Shown: positions 1 to 6,176, numbered from the stretch's first letter. The stretch: 13,722 bases of DNA from SVQP01 sp045594705 (GCA_045594705.1 JAZNZB010000082.1:1-13722); one strand, 5' to 3'. The notes: generated by a model not told the origin, from the letters alone. Made by a program: numbers and translations.

Positions 1-63
1 GCGGAGAGGGCTTTTTGTGTGTATCCGTCTTATCCGGTTATCCGTGAAAGGCTGCTATGATGA

Positions 64-144
64 GCCTTCCCCGCTGGGGAAGGGGGACCGCAGCGGAGCG
101 TATTTCGCAGAGCGAAACAGCGACGCGGTTGCGGTGGATGAGGT
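64..144. repeat. GC-rich dispersed intergenic repeat (type 1) with hairpin
   Basis: The element opens with an 8-bp hairpin, CCTTCCCC-GCT-GGGGAAGG at 65-83. A CCGC/GCGG-rich body follows, ending in GCGGTGGATGAGG at about 131-143. It resembles a family of short non-coding repeats that I recall as frequent between genes of gut Clostridia (recognition from memory). The same opening, AGCC-T-CCCC-AAA-GGGGA, recurs at 13695-13722 at the other end of the window. It encodes nothing convincing, and no transposase is near. Confidence 0.55.
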
Positions 145-231
145 TCACCGTACGGACGCTCTTCTACTCGAATAGACAACGATTGTAATCAAACTTCAAC
201 CTATAGCTGAAAAAACTTGTTTACGCGGTTA

Positions 232-260
232 TTGCCTGAAATGTGTGTATATGCTATAAT
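232..260 (+). promoter_or_regulatory. Extended -10 sigma-A promoter of the XRE regulator
   Basis: A perfect TATAAT at 255-260 is preceded by TGC at 252-254, which makes an extended -10. TTGCCT at 232-237 is a fair -35 at a 17-base spacing. Transcription would start near 267, giving a leader of about 43 bases before the ATG at 310. Confidence 0.8.
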
Positions 261-309
261 GAAATCACAAGGTAGTCGACGCTTTGATGATCAGAAGTGA
301 GGGAAAAAT

Positions 310-1089
310 ATGAACATAGGAAACAAAATCAGAGAATTACGCAAGCAGAGAGGATTGACCCAGGATCAACTTGCGAACAGTATAGGTGTATCATTTCAAG
401 CGGTTAGTAAATGGGAAAATGGAATATCTTTGCCCGATATCGCACTTGTGCCGTCTATCGCCAATTATTTTGGAGTGACAATGGATGAGTTGTTTGATTT
501 TCATTTGGAAGAAGTCAGAGAAAAGGCATTAAAAATTGCTAAAGAAAGTTGGGGATATCGAAGCAGTGATCCGGATAAAGCAAGAGAATTGCTTAAAAAC
601 GGACTGAAAATCTATCCCGATAATGATATATTGCTGAACAACTTGTTGTATGTGACGGAAGATCCTGATGAAGTCATTCATATTGCATCCAAAATCGTTG
701 ATGTTACCAAAGATGACAGTACCAAATATGATGCTTATCGTTTTATGGCATATGCATACAGGGACAAAGGGGATCTGATCAGTGCAAGAAAAACAGTCGA
801 TTTAATTCCGGAAATCTACTTTTCTCGTTTGACCGAGCTTGTGAATGTGAGCGAAGGCGAAGAAAGGTTTGAAGCTGCTTGCAAAGAGTTTCATAGTTCG
901 TTTCAAAATCTGACTGACATGTTTATTGTCTTGATAGATTGCTTTCTTGAAAAGGGAAATATCAAAGCTGCATTCGATTATTGCCGTATGGCAATCGTTG
1001 TGATTGACACGTGTACCGATGGACCGAATTATGAATGGGCACGGAAATACTTTTCTGAAAAGGCAGAAGAGATCGAGGCTCTTGAATAA
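310..1089 (+). CDS. XRE-family transcriptional regulator with TPR-like C-terminal domain
   Basis: This is a 259-residue cytoplasmic DNA-binding regulator. Residues 4-60 form a classic Cro/C1-type helix-turn-helix, with IRELRKQRGLTQDQLA, then VSFQAVSKWENG as the recognition region and LPDIALVPSIANYFGVTMDELF. Residues from about 70 to the end are helical repeats rich in Leu, Ala and Tyr with TPR-like spacing, for example around 85-110, 140-165 and 210-230. Such C-terminal domains bind peptides or partner proteins in some Gram-positive regulators, but no ligand can be assigned here. The ATG at 310 follows the purine-rich AGTGAGGG. The gene is monocistronic, with its own extended -10 promoter and a UUCG terminator directly behind it. 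Base composition is visibly more AT-rich than in the metabolic genes that follow, which may mean separate acquisition (inference). Targets are unknown. Confidence 0.88.
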   Translation: MNIGNKIRELRKQRGLTQDQLANSIGVSFQAVSKWENGISLPDIALVPSIANYFGVTMDELFDFHLEEVREKALKIAKESWGYRSSDPDKARELLKNGLKIYPDNDILLNNLLYVTEDPDEVIHIASKIVDVTKDDSTKYDAYRFMAYAYRDKGDLISARKTVDLIPEIYFSRLTELVNVSEGEERFEAACKEFHSSFQNLTDMFIVLIDCFLEKGNIKAAFDYCRMAIVVIDTCTDGPNYEWARKYFSEKAEEIEALE

Positions 1090-1099
1090 GAAGAATGAC

Positions 1100-1125
1100 A
1101 AAAACCCGCTTCGGCGGGTTTTTTT
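1100..1125 (+). terminator. Rho-independent terminator with UUCG loop
   Basis: The stem AAAAACCCGC (1100-1109) pairs with GCGGGTTTTT (1114-1123) around a TTCG loop, and the T-run continues to 1125. It lies 11 bases after the stop codon of the XRE gene. The A-tract on the left means it could also stop transcription from the right. Confidence 0.93.
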
Positions 1126-1145
1126 GTCCGATCGCGTAAATCCCC

Positions 1146-1174
1146 TTTACATTTTTGCAAAAACATGGTAAAAT
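1146..1174 (+). promoter_or_regulatory. Sigma-A promoter of the HD-deoD-deoB-cdd operon
   Basis: TTTACA at 1146-1151 and TAAAAT at 1169-1174 are separated by 17 bases. The start of transcription would be near 1181. This excludes the upstream in-frame ATG at 1165, which falls inside the promoter, and supports translation from 1207. No other promoter is evident before the end of cdd. Confidence 0.82.
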
Positions 1175-1195
1175 GTATGTGGAATACAATGCTTT

Positions 1196-1201
1196 GGAGG
1201 T
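1196..1201 (+). promoter_or_regulatory. Ribosome binding site deciding the HD gene start
   Basis: GGAGGT lies five bases before the ATG at 1207 and downstream of the predicted transcription start, so 1207 is preferred over the in-frame ATG at 1165. Confidence 0.85.
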
Positions 1202-1206
1202 GCAAG

Positions 1207-1809
1207 ATGCAACTGCACGAGGATAAACAGAGATTTTTGGAGATCTACAACAAATACATCAAGCGCGAGGGTGCTGACAAGCTGCTGGCGTTCCTTGACT
1301 CGGACGCAAGCGACTTTTTCACGGCTCCCGCAAGCACGCGCTATCACGGCAACTTTGAAGGCGGACTGTTGCGCCACAGTCTCAACGTCTACGAATGTCT
1401 GCACGACATTCTGAACCGTCCGCGTATGAAGGAAGTGTACGGCATTTCCTACTCGGAGGAGAGCATTGCCATTGCGGCGCTTTTGCACGACGTCTGCAAG
1501 GTTAATTTCTATAAAACCTCGTTCCGCAACGTCAAAAACGAGTTTGGCAAGTGGGAGAGCGTGCCATACTATACCATTGAGGACAATTTGCCTTACGGTC
1601 ACGGTGAAAAGTCGGTCTACATCGTATCCGGCTACATGAAGCTGACCCGCGACGAGGCGTTTGCCATTCGTTATCACATGGGCTTTTCGGGCACAGAGGA
1701 CCCCGGTAACGTAGGCAAGGCACTTGAAATGTTCCCGCTTGCATACGCCCTTTGCATGGCCGACATGGAGGCTGCGTACTTCATGGAAGGCAGCCCCGAA
1801 AAGAAATAA
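1207..1809 (+). CDS. HD-domain phosphohydrolase-like protein leading the nucleoside operon
   Basis: This is a 200-residue soluble protein with a metal-dependent HD fold. The expected ligands are present: His57 (GLLRHSLNVYE), the His94-Asp95 doublet (ALLHDVCKV), His132 (YGHGEKS), His157 (IRYHMGF) and Asp186 (CMADMEAAY). HD proteins of this general kind hydrolyse phosphoester bonds, either in nucleotides or, as in the YhaM relatives, in nucleic acid ends. The substrate here is not determinable from sequence. It is the first gene of a tight operon, 28 bases ahead of deoD, so a role in releasing nucleosides or nucleotides for DeoD and Cdd is plausible inference. The upstream in-frame ATG at 1165 is rejected because it lies inside the promoter. 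Function is moderately sure at the fold level and unsure at the substrate level. Confidence 0.85.
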   Translation: MQLHEDKQRFLEIYNKYIKREGADKLLAFLDSDASDFFTAPASTRYHGNFEGGLLRHSLNVYECLHDILNRPRMKEVYGISYSEESIAIAALLHDVCKVNFYKTSFRNVKNEFGKWESVPYYTIEDNLPYGHGEKSVYIVSGYMKLTRDEAFAIRYHMGFSGTEDPGNVGKALEMFPLAYALCMADMEAAYFMEGSPEKK

Positions 1810-1837
1810 AAATATTTGATATAAAGGAGACGAGATT

Positions 1838-2572
1838 ATGTCTAACAAGCCTTATCCGACCCCTCATATAAACGCAAAGCCCGAGGATTTTGCAAAGACC
1901 GTGCTGATGCCCGGCGACCCCAAGAGAAGCGAATTTATCGCAAAGACCTTCCTGGAAAACCCCGTATTGGTCAACGACGTGCGCGGCGTGCACGGCTATA
2001 CCGGTACGTATAAGGGTACGCCCGTATCGGTCATGGCAAGCGGCATGGGTATGCCTGCCATCGGCATCTATTCTTACGAGCTGTTCAATTTCTTTGACGT
2101 GGATAACATCATCCGCGTCGGATCTGCAGGCTCTCTGCAGCCGCATATCCACGTGCGTGACGTGGTGTTTGGCCAGGGCGCGTGCTTCCAGGGCGGCTTT
2201 GCGGCGCAGTACCATCTGCCCGGCAATATTGCCCCCATCGCAGACTATACGCTGCTGTCCACCGCCATCGAGCAGGCACAAAAGCAGGGCGTGAATTATC
2301 ACGTGGGAAATATTCTGTCCTCGGATATGTTTTATAACGACGACCCCACCGATACCATGAAGTGGGCAAAGATGGGCGTGATGGCCGTGGAAATGGAGGC
2401 CGCTGCGCTTTATATGAACGCAGCGCGCGCAGGCAAGCGCGGACTGTGCATCTGCACCATCTCGGACAGCCTTGTAACGCATGAGGTCACCACCGCAGAG
2501 GAAAGACAGAACACCTTTACGCAGATGATGGAAATCGCGCTGGACACCGCTGTGGAGATGGCGAAAAAATGA
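1838..2572 (+). CDS. deoD: Purine-nucleoside phosphorylase, DeoD type
   Basis: This 244-residue enzyme cleaves purine (deoxy)nucleosides with phosphate to free base and (deoxy)ribose-1-phosphate in the cytosol. The whole chain matches the hexameric DeoD family. TPHINA near the N-terminus supplies His10. MPGDPKR gives the phosphate-binding Arg30, and IIRVGSAGS gives Arg93 and Ser96. VEMEAAA (Glu185-Met186-Glu187) binds the ribose. ISDSLVTHE carries the catalytic Asp210, and EERQ carries Arg223. Length is normal for the family. The ATG at 1838 follows AAGGAG at 1824-1829. Its stop overlaps the deoB start as ATGA, which implies translational coupling. The next enzyme in the operon consumes its sugar-phosphate product. 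Confidence 0.96.
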   Translation: MSNKPYPTPHINAKPEDFAKTVLMPGDPKRSEFIAKTFLENPVLVNDVRGVHGYTGTYKGTPVSVMASGMGMPAIGIYSYELFNFFDVDNIIRVGSAGSLQPHIHVRDVVFGQGACFQGGFAAQYHLPGNIAPIADYTLLSTAIEQAQKQGVNYHVGNILSSDMFYNDDPTDTMKWAKMGVMAVEMEAAALYMNAARAGKRGLCICTISDSLVTHEVTTAEERQNTFTQMMEIALDTAVEMAKK

Positions 2573-3726
2573 GCAAGAGAGTATTTCTGATCGTGCTGGA
2601 CAGCTTCGGGATCGGCCAGTGCCCCGACAGCCCCGCGTTTGGTGACGAGGGCGTCAACACGCTGGGCACTGTGTGCAAGACCGATGCGTTGCACGTTCCC
2701 AATATGCTGGCGCTTGGTCTTGGCAACATCGAGGGCGTGGAGTGCCTGCCCGGTGTGGACGCACCCATCGGCTCGTATGCAAGACTGCGCGAAAAATCGG
2801 CAGGCAAGGACACCACTATTGGCCATTGGGAGCTGACGGGTCTTGTGTCCGAGAGCCCCTTACCCACCTATCCCGAGGGCTTTCCCGAAGAATTGCTCGC
2901 GCCTTTCCGTGCCAAAACCGGCAGGGGAGTGCTGTGCAACAAGCCTTACTCGGGCACCGATGTCATCCGCGACTATGGCAGGGAGCATCTTGCCACGGGC
3001 GATCTGATCGTCTATACCTCGGCGGACAGCGTGTTCCAGATCGCGGCGCACCAGAGCATCGTGCCGCTCGAAAAGCTTTACGAATACTGCGAGATCGCAA
3101 GAAAATTGCTGGTCGGTAAGCACGGCGTCGGCCGCGTGATCGCGCGCCCGTTTGAAGGGGAATACCCGAACTACGTGCGCTCAAGCGGCAGACACGACTA
3201 TTCGCTCGTGCCCCCCAAGCCCACGCTGCTGGATCGCATGAAGGCCGCGGGGTACGACGTGTTGGCGGTCGGCAAGATCAAGGACATTTTTGCGGGCAGC
3301 GGCATTACCGAGTCGTATCATACGCCGAACAATGGCGCAGGCATGCAAAAGGCGCTGGAGCTGCAGGGCAAGGATTTCGAGGGCCTTTGCTTTGTCAATC
3401 TGGTGGATTTTGATATGGTGTACGGTCACCGCCGCGATGCGGTGGGATATGCCAAGGCGCTCAGCGCATTTGACGAATTTTTGAATACCTTTATCCCCGG
3501 CATGAGAGAGGATGACCTGCTCATGATCACGGCTGACCACGGCTGCGACCCGGGCTATACCAAGACCACCGACCACACAAGAGAATACGTGCCGCTGTTA
3601 ATGTACAAAAAGGGCATGGAGAGCCGCGACTTCGGTACGGTTTACGGCTTTGATGCGGTTGCTGCTACCATCGCCGCCGAGTTTGGCGTGGACGGTGTAA
3701 GCGGAAAAGTGCTTGGAGGTGACTGA
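2569..3726 (+). CDS. deoB: Phosphopentomutase
   Basis: This 385-residue, Mn-dependent enzyme of the alkaline phosphatase superfamily interconverts (deoxy)ribose-1-phosphate and the 5-phosphate, linking DeoD to pentose metabolism. The N-terminus IVLDSFGIG supplies metal ligand Asp11. GKDTTIGHWELTG (79-91) contains the phosphorylated threonine, Thr82 by alignment with the Bacillus enzyme. TSADSVFQIAAHQ carries Asp153, FDMVYGHRRD carries Asp282 and His287, TADHGCDPGY carries Asp323 and His324, and TTDHTREYVP carries His336. All expected metal ligands are present and length is typical. It overlaps deoD by four bases and is followed one base later by cdd. The deoxyribose-phosphate aldolase gene that often accompanies it is not in the window. 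Confidence 0.96.
   Translation: MSKRVFLIVLDSFGIGQCPDSPAFGDEGVNTLGTVCKTDALHVPNMLALGLGNIEGVECLPGVDAPIGSYARLREKSAGKDTTIGHWELTGLVSESPLPTYPEGFPEELLAPFRAKTGRGVLCNKPYSGTDVIRDYGREHLATGDLIVYTSADSVFQIAAHQSIVPLEKLYEYCEIARKLLVGKHGVGRVIARPFEGEYPNYVRSSGRHDYSLVPPKPTLLDRMKAAGYDVLAVGKIKDIFAGSGITESYHTPNNGAGMQKALELQGKDFEGLCFVNLVDFDMVYGHRRDAVGYAKALSAFDEFLNTFIPGMREDDLLMITADHGCDPGYTKTTDHTREYVPLLMYKKGMESRDFGTVYGFDAVAATIAAEFGVDGVSGKVLGGD
3715..3720 (+). promoter_or_regulatory. Ribosome binding site of cdd, inside the deoB 3' end
   Basis: GGAGGT lies seven bases before the ATG at 3728. It makes this ATG the start rather than the in-frame TTG at 3713, which would begin ahead of the site itself. Confidence 0.85.
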
Positions 3727-3727
3727 T

Positions 3728-4138
3728 ATGACACCCGAAAAGCTGATAGAAATGGCGATTGACGCCAGAAAAGCGGCCTACGCACCCTATTCGGGCTACC
3801 GCGTGGGTGCTGCACTGCTTGCAAAATCGGGCAAGGTGTACCTGGGCTGCAATATTGAAAATGCATCGTATACGCCCACCGTATGCGCAGAGCGCGTGGC
3901 GGTATTCAAGGCGGTCAGCGAGGGCGAGAAGGAATTCGAGGCCATCGCGGTCTGCGGCGGAAACAAAGAAGAGATTGAGGGCAGCTTCCCTCCCTGCGGC
4001 GTGTGCAGACAGGTGCTGCGCGAGTTTTGCGATCCCGACGCGTTCAAGGTGTACCTGATCGATAAGGGCAGCGCGTACAAAACGGTCACACTCTCCGAGC
4101 TGCTGCCTTACGGCTTTGGACCGGATTTTTTGAAGTAA
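3728..4138 (+). CDS. cdd: Cytidine deaminase
   Basis: This 136-residue homotetramer-type cytidine deaminase converts cytidine and deoxycytidine to uridine and deoxyuridine plus ammonia. The zinc site is complete: Cys53 and the proton-shuttling Glu55 in TVCAERVAV, then Cys90 and Cys93 in FPPCGVCRQVLREF. The substrate-binding YAPYSGYRVGAAL (18-30) and CNIENASYTP (41-50) are also typical, and length is normal. The start at 3728 is one base after the deoB stop and has a good GGAGGT. It closes the operon, which therefore covers both purine and pyrimidine nucleoside salvage. No terminator lies immediately behind it. The next secondary structures are those of the dispersed repeat at 4220-4270 and the terminator-like hairpin at 4443-4474. 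Confidence 0.96.
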   Translation: MTPEKLIEMAIDARKAAYAPYSGYRVGAALLAKSGKVYLGCNIENASYTPTVCAERVAVFKAVSEGEKEFEAIAVCGGNKEEIEGSFPPCGVCRQVLREFCDPDAFKVYLIDKGSAYKTVTLSELLPYGFGPDFLK

Positions 4139-4170
4139 GTGACGCGCAAGCGCGCTACGCAAAAAGCTTC

Positions 4171-4270
4171 GCCCACCGTCACCCAAACGGATCACCCCCA
4201 CAGGATGAAAGTTTTTGATCGACCTTTTTTCAAAAAGGTCGCGGGCTCAAAGGGCAGAGCCCTTGCCCGC
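4171..4270 (+). repeat. Structured dispersed intergenic repeat (type 2), copy A
   Basis: It shares with 13599-13694 the blocks CGTCACCC-AACGGATCAC, CACAGGAT-AAAGTTTT, a T-run/A-run hairpin and a GGGCAGAGCCC hairpin. Hairpin 1 is a 9-bp stem, 4220-4228 with 4233-4241, loop TTCA. Hairpin 2 is AAGGGC-AGA-GCCCTT at 4250-4264, extended by GCGGGC (4241-4246) pairing with GCCCGC (4265-4270) with a TCA bulge. The two hairpins share position 4241, so they compete for that base. It starts about 33 bases after the cdd stop. Confidence 0.8.
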
Positions 4271-4354
4271 GCCCGCAGGCGCGAAACACTTCTACCGCCG
4301 TTCTTTAATTTGCGAAGCAAATATGTTTTTCTTTCTTGCGGCTACATAGCCAAG

Positions 4355-4435
4355 AAAAAGAACGGAGAGAATTTGCGCAACGTAAAGAGTATATTTGTTT
4401 GTGAGCAAAAAGAACGGAGAGAATTCTCTCAACGT
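4355..4435. repeat. 29-base direct repeat pair with embedded palindrome
   Basis: AAAAAGAACGGAGAGAATT at 4355-4373 recurs exactly at 4407-4425. After four differing bases both copies continue with CAACGT, so the repeat is 29 bases (4355-4383, 4407-4435) at a 52-base offset. In the second copy the differing bases CTCT create a perfect palindrome, GAGAGAATTCTCTC, at 4417-4430. Confidence 0.85.
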
Positions 4436-4442
4436 CATAATT

Positions 4443-4474
4443 CAGGGGTTGCCTTTTCGGGTAATCCCTGTTTT
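4443..4474 (+). terminator. Probable rho-independent terminator ahead of the sigma operon
   Basis: An 11-bp stem pairs 4443-4453 with 4460-4470, including two G-T pairs, with a TTTTCG loop and TTTT at 4471-4474. It would insulate the sigma operon from read-through of the nucleoside operon. The T-run is short, so efficiency is uncertain. Confidence 0.6.
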
Positions 4475-4566
4475 GCAAAATCAATAAACTTAATTTTTTA
4501 AAAAATCATGCAAAAAAACAAAGAAAAAATCGACATATACGTATGAAGGCGCCATCAAAGAAATAC

Positions 4567-4574
4567 AAAGGAGG
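4567..4574 (+). promoter_or_regulatory. Strong ribosome binding site fixing a GTG start
   Basis: AAAGGAGG lies eight bases before GTG at 4583. The nearby ATG at 4576 is out of frame and meets an early stop, so the GTG is the start of the sigma factor. Confidence 0.8.
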
Positions 4575-4582
4575 GATGAGGG

Positions 4583-5173
4583 GTGAGGCCTGTGCACAAG
4601 ACAAGGAACATACTTCCCGACGGGGAAATTATAGAGCTGTATTGGGCAAGAGACGAGCGTGCGATTGCTTGTACCGCGGACAAATATGAAAAGCTGCTTT
4701 TTCATATTGCCAATAATGTTTTGACGGATCGTGCGGATTGCGAGGAATGCCTGAATGATACCTATCTTGGCATCTGGAATGCCATCCCCCCGCAAAGGCC
4801 TGCTGTATTTCCTGCATTTATTTCTAAGATCATGCGCAATATCGCGACAGACCGTTATAAGCACCGCATGCGCAGCAAGCGCGTGCCGAGTGCGCTGACC
4901 GTATCCTTGGAGGAGATAGGCGATACGTTATCTTTAGGCGATACGGTAGATGACGAGCGAAATGCCCGCGAGATTGGAGACTTGATCAATAGCTATTTGA
5001 AAACCCTGAACGACAGGCAGCGGTATATCTTTATTGGCCGCTATTACATGGGCGATACGCTGGAGACGATCGCAGCCGAGCTGCATGTCAACGCCTCTAC
5101 CGTACACAGGGAAGTTGGCATGATCAGACAGGGCTTGAAAGAGCATTTGGAAAGGAACGGTGTATATGTCTGA
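4583..5173 (+). CDS. ECF-type RNA polymerase sigma factor
   Basis: This 196-residue sigma-70 family protein directs RNA polymerase to a dedicated promoter set. Region 2 spans about residues 20-95, with WARDERAIACTADKYEKLL, then DCEECLNDTYLGIWNAIPP (core binding and -10 recognition) and FISKIMRNIATDRYKHR. Region 4 spans about 140-192, with LNDRQRYIFIGRYYMGDTLETIAAELHVNASTVHREVGMIRQGL, a clear helix-turn-helix for the -35. Length and lack of region 3 fit the extracytoplasmic-function group, in a form common in Clostridia. It starts at GTG with an AAAGGAGG site. Its stop overlaps the next gene by eight bases, so the two are co-translated. No target promoter can be named, and no sigma-A promoter is obvious in front of it. 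Confidence 0.9.
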   Translation: MRPVHKTRNILPDGEIIELYWARDERAIACTADKYEKLLFHIANNVLTDRADCEECLNDTYLGIWNAIPPQRPAVFPAFISKIMRNIATDRYKHRMRSKRVPSALTVSLEEIGDTLSLGDTVDDERNAREIGDLINSYLKTLNDRQRYIFIGRYYMGDTLETIAAELHVNASTVHREVGMIRQGLKEHLERNGVYV

Positions 5174-5912
5174 ACAGTTTTTGATTTTGGATGCGATTGG
5201 TCAAATTGACGACGCATATTTGGAACAGTATTTTGTTATGAAGCAAGCCTTTGCAAAAAAGGCGCAAAAGGGAAAACGAGCAAGAACGTGGATCGCGTTG
5301 AGCGCGGCGTGCCTTGTTTTGGCGGTTGCCTTGACCATTGGTACGGCATTGAACGGACAGTATGATCAGCCCGTGTACCTGGAAAACGGAAAAATCGATA
5401 TTTCGTCCTTGCCCGGAGCGCAGGTGGTGCAGACTGATGAGAATTGTTTTTCGAGTGTGGTGGGTGATGTTTATTCTCCTGACGGGTTTATTGCAATGGC
5501 TCAAAAAACGACAAGTATTATGTTGTATGGAACAGCTCAAAATGTTCAAACCGTGAAAATTGAGGAAGCAAACGGTCGTGTTTGGTATATTACTACTTTT
5601 GAACTTGTTGTAATAGAAGCGGTTAAACATTGTGAAGATGGGCAGATACTGACCGTGGTTTCAGTCAATTGTGGCGAGCCGGAGTGGGATTTCAGATGGT
5701 CAAGTAATATTGATATTATCAATCAGCCAACAGGATTTTTTCACTTAAGAACAAATAAAAAGGAAGATACTTGGAATATGAATTCTCAGGAGTATGCAAT
5801 ATCTGAGTTTGGAGATTATTATGCAATGAGTGAGTTTGAATGCGACGGTGAGTATATGATATATTACAGAATGCCGATTAGCTTGGATGAGTTGAAAGGT
5901 AGCGGAGACTAA
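5166..5912 (+). CDS. Single-pass membrane protein, probable regulator of the adjacent ECF sigma factor
   Basis: This 248-residue protein has a cytoplasmic N-terminus of about 41 residues, FLILDAIGQIDDAYLEQYFVM followed by a Lys/Arg-rich stretch. One hydrophobic segment follows at about 42-62, then an extracellular domain of about 185 residues rich in beta-type sequence. This architecture and the overlap with the sigma gene fit an anti-sigma factor. The AIGxIDDxYLE N-terminus recurs in proteins beside such sigma factors in Clostridia (recalled from family knowledge), and would be the part that holds the sigma factor. The external domain is not recognised. ATG 5166 is preferred over the in-frame GTG at 5160 because AAAGGA at 5151-5156 is nine bases before it. 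The gene is clearly more AT-rich toward its 3' end. Confidence 0.7.
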   Translation: MSEQFLILDAIGQIDDAYLEQYFVMKQAFAKKAQKGKRARTWIALSAACLVLAVALTIGTALNGQYDQPVYLENGKIDISSLPGAQVVQTDENCFSSVVGDVYSPDGFIAMAQKTTSIMLYGTAQNVQTVKIEEANGRVWYITTFELVVIEAVKHCEDGQILTVVSVNCGEPEWDFRWSSNIDIINQPTGFFHLRTNKKEDTWNMNSQEYAISEFGDYYAMSEFECDGEYMIYYRMPISLDELKGSGD

Positions 5913-6035
5913 CATACAAAGTGAACTTATTCTGATTGTTTCTTGGATAAATGCGTATTCAAGAATAATGGAAACACCTGGATGAAGTATACCGAATAAC
6001 AATGGCTATTGGGGAATAAGAAACATTATCTGAAA

Positions 6036-6064
6036 ACAGGGTGGCATGGATGATGCCACCCTGT
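6036..6064 (+). terminator. Terminator-like hairpin after the sigma operon
   Basis: ACAGGGTGGCAT (6036-6047) pairs perfectly with ATGCCACCCTGT (6053-6064) around GGATG. Only a weak GTTTGT tail follows, so it is a strong hairpin but a modest terminator. It separates the sigma operon from the mreB promoter. The stretch 5913-6035 shows no gene. Confidence 0.65.
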
Positions 6065-6116
6065 GTTTGTGATGAGCAACCCTTTGGTCTTCGTGTGAAA
6101 AAAATGGTCATTAGCA

Positions 6117-6145
6117 TTGACTTTATCTTTCCTTTGTAGTATAAT
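6117..6145 (+). promoter_or_regulatory. Near-consensus sigma-A promoter of mreB-pepD
   Basis: TTGACT (6117-6122), a 17-base spacer and TATAAT (6140-6145) form one of the strongest promoters in the window. Transcription would begin near 6152, which makes the ATG at 6154 practically leaderless and favours the GTG at 6184 as the start. Confidence 0.92.
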
Positions 6146-6170
6146 TAACTTGGATGTTTGTATACACTTT

Positions 6171-6176
6171 GGAGGA
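6171..6176 (+). promoter_or_regulatory. Ribosome binding site deciding the mreB start
   Basis: GGAGGA lies seven bases before GTG 6184, within the 5' leader of the transcript from the 6117-6145 promoter. The earlier in-frame ATG at 6154 has no such site. Confidence 0.87.

Larger units (their letters stand above)
1..309. other. Intergenic/left-edge region without a recognisable gene
   Basis: No convincing coding region is seen. The first 60 bases could in principle hold the end of a gene lying to the left, since all three forward frames are open for at least 14 codons, but nothing there is recognisable. Positions 64-144 hold a GC-rich hairpin-bearing repeat. Positions 145-231 show nothing definable. 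Positions 232-260 hold the promoter of the downstream regulator, and about 296-303 its purine-rich ribosome binding site. Confidence 0.6.
4139..4582. other. 444-base gene-free region rich in repeats and hairpins
   Basis: Reading left to right, it contains a structured dispersed repeat (about 4171-4270), a small ATTTGC-GAA-GCAAAT hairpin (4308-4322), an inverted repeat around GGCTA-CA-TAGCC (4340-4351), a 29-base imperfect direct repeat (4355-4383 and 4407-4435), a perfect 14-base palindrome (4417-4430), a terminator-like hairpin (4443-4474), then an A-rich leader before the sigma gene. An open frame from 4139 to 4501 crosses all of these and is judged spurious. I see no confident sigma-A promoter for the sigma factor gene. 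Confidence 0.7.

Noticed and set aside
22..44. Three TATCCG words close together at 22-27, 31-36 and 39-44.
   Set aside because: Spacing is irregular (9 then 8 bases) and the words are short; probably chance or the edge of a repeat.
4220..4270. Type 2 repeat hairpins as the ordinary terminator of cdd.
   Set aside because: Neither hairpin is followed by a T-run on the + strand, so intrinsic termination is not supported, although an RNA-level role is possible.
4355..4435. CRISPR-like repeat-spacer arrangement.
   Set aside because: Only two repeat copies with a 23-base gap, no cas gene nearby and imperfect repeats, so it is not a CRISPR array.
4139..4501. A 120-codon open frame on the + strand after cdd, starting at GTG.
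   Set aside because: It runs through the dispersed repeat, several hairpins, the direct repeats and a terminator-like hairpin. It has no ribosome binding site, and its product is Arg/Lys-rich with no recognisable domain. It is best read as repeat-derived noise.
5943..5962. Small inverted repeat TTGGATA-AATGCG-TATTCAA after the sigma operon.
   Set aside because: Seven weak pairs with no T-run, so neither a terminator nor a clear operator. The hairpin at 6036-6064 is far stronger.
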